DNA from: Spirirestis rafaelensis WJT71-NPBG6
Lineage (GTDB): Bacteria; Cyanobacteriota; Cyanobacteriia; Cyanobacteriales; Nostocaceae
Assembly: GCA_019359015.1 (NCBI GenBank)
Contig: JAHHID010000061.1
Location: forward strand, 1 to 48,750
Direction: 5' to 3'
Length of the DNA stretch: 48,750 bases
Shown: positions 47,188-48,750 of the stretch, piece after piece
Layout of the letters: each line of letters begins with the position of its first letter
Numbering within the stretch: position 1 is the first letter of the stretch
Program-made: the position numbers and the translations under genes
The notes under the pieces: model-generated
Told to the model about the DNA's origin: nothing
Database searches by the model: none
The model's input: only the letters and a program-made list of their open reading frames with translations

Positions 47188-47926
47188 TCGTGCCTGAAAG
47201 ATAGAAAAATAGTAGTAACAAAAAAGCGGTAAAACTTTCGTCCTTTTTAATCCACAGCTAGCCAAAAAGAATTGATGCGATCGCTCTACGTTTACATACC
47301 ACCACGCTGATCCGCAAAATTAGAGGCGGATTTCTTTTTTATTTCACATCGTCCGCGTAGGCTGGTAGTGTCAAACTGAAGGCACTACAAAATGTTATAT
47401 ATTGTTACGCTCTCTTCACTCACAGGGTTTAGACTGTGGCTATCGTACACAGCTAGCCTTATGCCTTGCCTACGAACACCAAAGAGCGATCGCCAACTTT
47501 GTTGAAAGAGCAAAGGTCGGCTTAATTAGGCAAATCTTCATATAAAACCTTAAATAGTCAAATGGTCAATAGCCGTGTCAATAGGTAATTCGATGCTATT
47601 CGAGCGATCCTAAGGAAATACTTTTTAAACATACCTCCTAATTTAATGAATTCTTTAAGAATATAGCTTTCCCTACCAAATGGCTCATGCGTAATCGTTT
47701 ACTATGTAGTAAGAGTTTTCCTTATGGTCTAGTTCTATTTACAGAAGTCAAAACTGAGTTACTCTGGCAAAATAAGATACTAGAGATATCCTTTGTCGGA
47801 AAAACTTGCTGAAATATCAAGTTGAATGTGGCTATTTTAATTTAGCGGACAGAGATATTAGCTTTAATTATGTTGTTCTTGATTTGCAATATAAAAGGAC
47901 TGTGTCATGTGTGGAGCAACTAGATT
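47188..47926. other. Long intergenic gap with a terminator and no clear gene
   Basis: About 740 bases between the GH31 and TPR genes. The terminator at 47308-47341 is at its left; there are HIP1 sites at about 47278 and 47487. Nothing else recognisable: no RNA gene, and only chance ORFs. Confidence 0.5.
47308..47341 (+). terminator. Rho-independent terminator downstream of the GH31 gene
   Basis: ATCCGC and GCGGAT (47310-47331) with a 10-base loop, followed by TTCTTTTTTA. It lies about 120 bases after the GH31 stop codon. Confidence 0.75.
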
Positions 47927-48625
47927 ATGAAGACAAAAATTATTGGCGTTGCACCACTGGTAACGACCACTCCGGTAGTAGGTCAAGCTATAATTAAACC
48001 TGCACAAGCGATTCAGGTTTCCCAAAATTCGTTCGATAAAGATTTTCGAGGCTATGAAAATAGCACTAACAGTGGCGACCATAGTGTTTCGGTCGTTCTT
48101 ATTCTAGTTGGAGTTGGCTTACTTTTTGGCTCCACTGTTAATTTGGTTCATAAAGCACTCAATCCGGGGAAGCCTTCTCTAAGAAGAGCAGTTTCTGTGC
48201 CGACACCAAAAGAGGATAATCAGACTGGGACTTCTGTTAAGACTATATCTGAAACTAAACAGAGCGTTACTAATGCATATGTTGAACAAGCTCGTACCTT
48301 TTTTAAACAAGGAGACACTCAAAGAGCGATCGCTTTATTCAATAATGCAATTCGTACTCGTCCCAACGATGCTTATCTTTATACCGAACGCGCTAATTTG
48401 CGCCGCAAAAATCTAGAAGATAAAGATGGAGCTCTTCAAGATTACACTCAAGCGATTAATCTTCATCCAGACAACCCGCTGTTTTACCTTTGGCGCAGTC
48501 AGCTTTATTATGAGATCGGCGATAAGTTAAAAGCAATGACTGACTATAACACAGCTATTCGTCTTGCTCCTGAAGATACAATGTATCACTCTTTTCAAAC
48601 AAGCGGAAACTCATCAAGACGGTGA
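47927..48625 (+). CDS. TPR-repeat protein with an N-terminal membrane segment
   Basis: Residues 1-30 have weak signal-peptide character (VAPLVTTTPVVGQA). A clear hydrophobic helix follows at about 54-75 (VSVVLILVGVGLLFGSTV), then a Ser/Thr/Pro-rich linker, and three TPR units from about 117 to 222, e.g. ARTFFKQGDTQRAIALFNNA, YTERANLRRKNLEDKDGALQ and YYEIGDKLKAMTDYNTAIRL. TPR domains bind proteins, so this is probably a membrane-tied scaffold; partner unknown. GGAG lies about 10 bases before the ATG. Directly after its stop codon begins the end of an IS200/IS605-type element. Confidence 0.85.
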   Translation: MKTKIIGVAPLVTTTPVVGQAIIKPAQAIQVSQNSFDKDFRGYENSTNSGDHSVSVVLILVGVGLLFGSTVNLVHKALNPGKPSLRRAVSVPTPKEDNQTGTSVKTISETKQSVTNAYVEQARTFFKQGDTQRAIALFNNAIRTRPNDAYLYTERANLRRKNLEDKDGALQDYTQAINLHPDNPLFYLWRSQLYYEIGDKLKAMTDYNTAIRLAPEDTMYHSFQTSGNSSRR

Positions 48626-48634
48626 ATTTGACAC

Positions 48635-48657
48635 TCCCACTGCTTGAAGCAGTGGGA
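48635..48657. mobile_element. Right-end hairpin of an IS200/IS605-type element
   Basis: TCCCACTGCTT and AAGCAGTGGGA form an 11-bp stem with minimal loop. Such subterminal hairpins are the recognition sites of single-strand transposition, and this one lies just beyond the TnpB stop. In TnpB elements this end also encodes the guide RNA scaffold. The element continues past the window edge. Confidence 0.7.
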
Positions 48658-48665
48658 TTCTTGTT

Positions 48666-48749
48666 TCAACCAGTCAACTTACTTAGAGGAGTTTCCCCAC
48701 CTAAGCAGAGGTTGTTCTGTCCACAAGCTTGAGATTCCGTATGCCCTAC
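48666..48749 (-). CDS. tnpB: TnpB (IS200/IS605 or IS1341 type), C-terminal end only
   Basis: Minus-strand reading from the window edge gives VGHTESQACGQNNLCLGGET and then PLSKLTG, stop. The HTESQACGQNNLCLGGETP pattern is the usual poorly conserved tail of cyanobacterial TnpB/OrfB proteins, after the RuvC nuclease. Only 27 residues are visible, so activity cannot be judged. The following 3' hairpin supports the call. Confidence 0.65.
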   Translation of the reverse strand, partial: VGHTESQACGQNNLCLGGETPLSKLTG

Positions 48750-48750
48750 G

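Overview
The window looks like chromosomal DNA from a filamentous, probably heterocyst-forming cyanobacterium (Nostocales type). Evidence: the cyanobacterial NDH-1 subunit gene ndhB, a photosystem I psaX gene, many GCGATCGC (HIP1) octamers both inside and between genes, intergenic heptamer and octamer tandem repeats, and families expanded in these organisms (caspase-like and CHAT proteases, WD40 propellers, haemagglutinin-type exoproteins with DUF928). I saw no tRNA, rRNA or CRISPR array. The species cannot be told from the sequence alone.

Layout. 1-6.2 kb (minus strand): a truncated vanadium-haloperoxidase-like gene, a CHAT protease fused to a seven-blade WD40 propeller, a caspase-like (C14) protease with intact His/Cys, and a small exported helical protein. 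6.3-11.1 kb: ahcY with a clear terminator, an MscS-type channel whose N-terminus is built from a GC-rich interspersed repeat, then three small unknown genes around a perfect 36-bp palindrome. 11.2-16.6 kb (minus): two family-4-type glycosyltransferases in tandem and a PgpH-like c-di-AMP phosphodiesterase. 17.0-21.6 kb (minus): a 45-residue ORF overlapping aroQ, aroQ, a degenerate ADP-ribosylglycohydrolase-like gene, and topA. 22-31.6 kb: gene remnants, an RRM RNA-binding protein gene with a strong terminator, ndhB, a response regulator, lipA, psaX, a LIV-type ABC permease, a hybrid histidine kinase and larE. 31.6-34.3 kb (minus): an SGNH hydrolase and an orphan DNA methyltransferase. 34.7-44.1 kb: two large two-partner-secretion exoproteins (1485 and about 1249 aa) followed by a DUF928 gene. 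44.3-48.75 kb: an IS1634-like transposase remnant, a GH31 alpha-glucosidase, a TPR protein, and the end of an IS200/IS605-type element carrying the TnpB C-terminus.

Housekeeping genes (ahcY, aroQ, topA, ndhB, lipA, psaX) alternate with accessory ones. Interspersed repeats are unusually prominent: they fill most intergenic gaps, form several likely terminators, and in at least one case (MscS) appear to have entered coding sequence. Groups most likely to act together are the CHAT-WD40/caspase pair, the exoproteins with DUF928, the glycosyltransferase pair, and the small-ORF/aroQ/glycohydrolase-like string. No complete, obviously new multi-gene system is visible. The strongest candidates for something undescribed are the 45-aa ORF overlapping aroQ, the palindrome-associated small genes at 10.1-11.1 kb, and the CHAT-WD40/caspase/helical-protein cluster.
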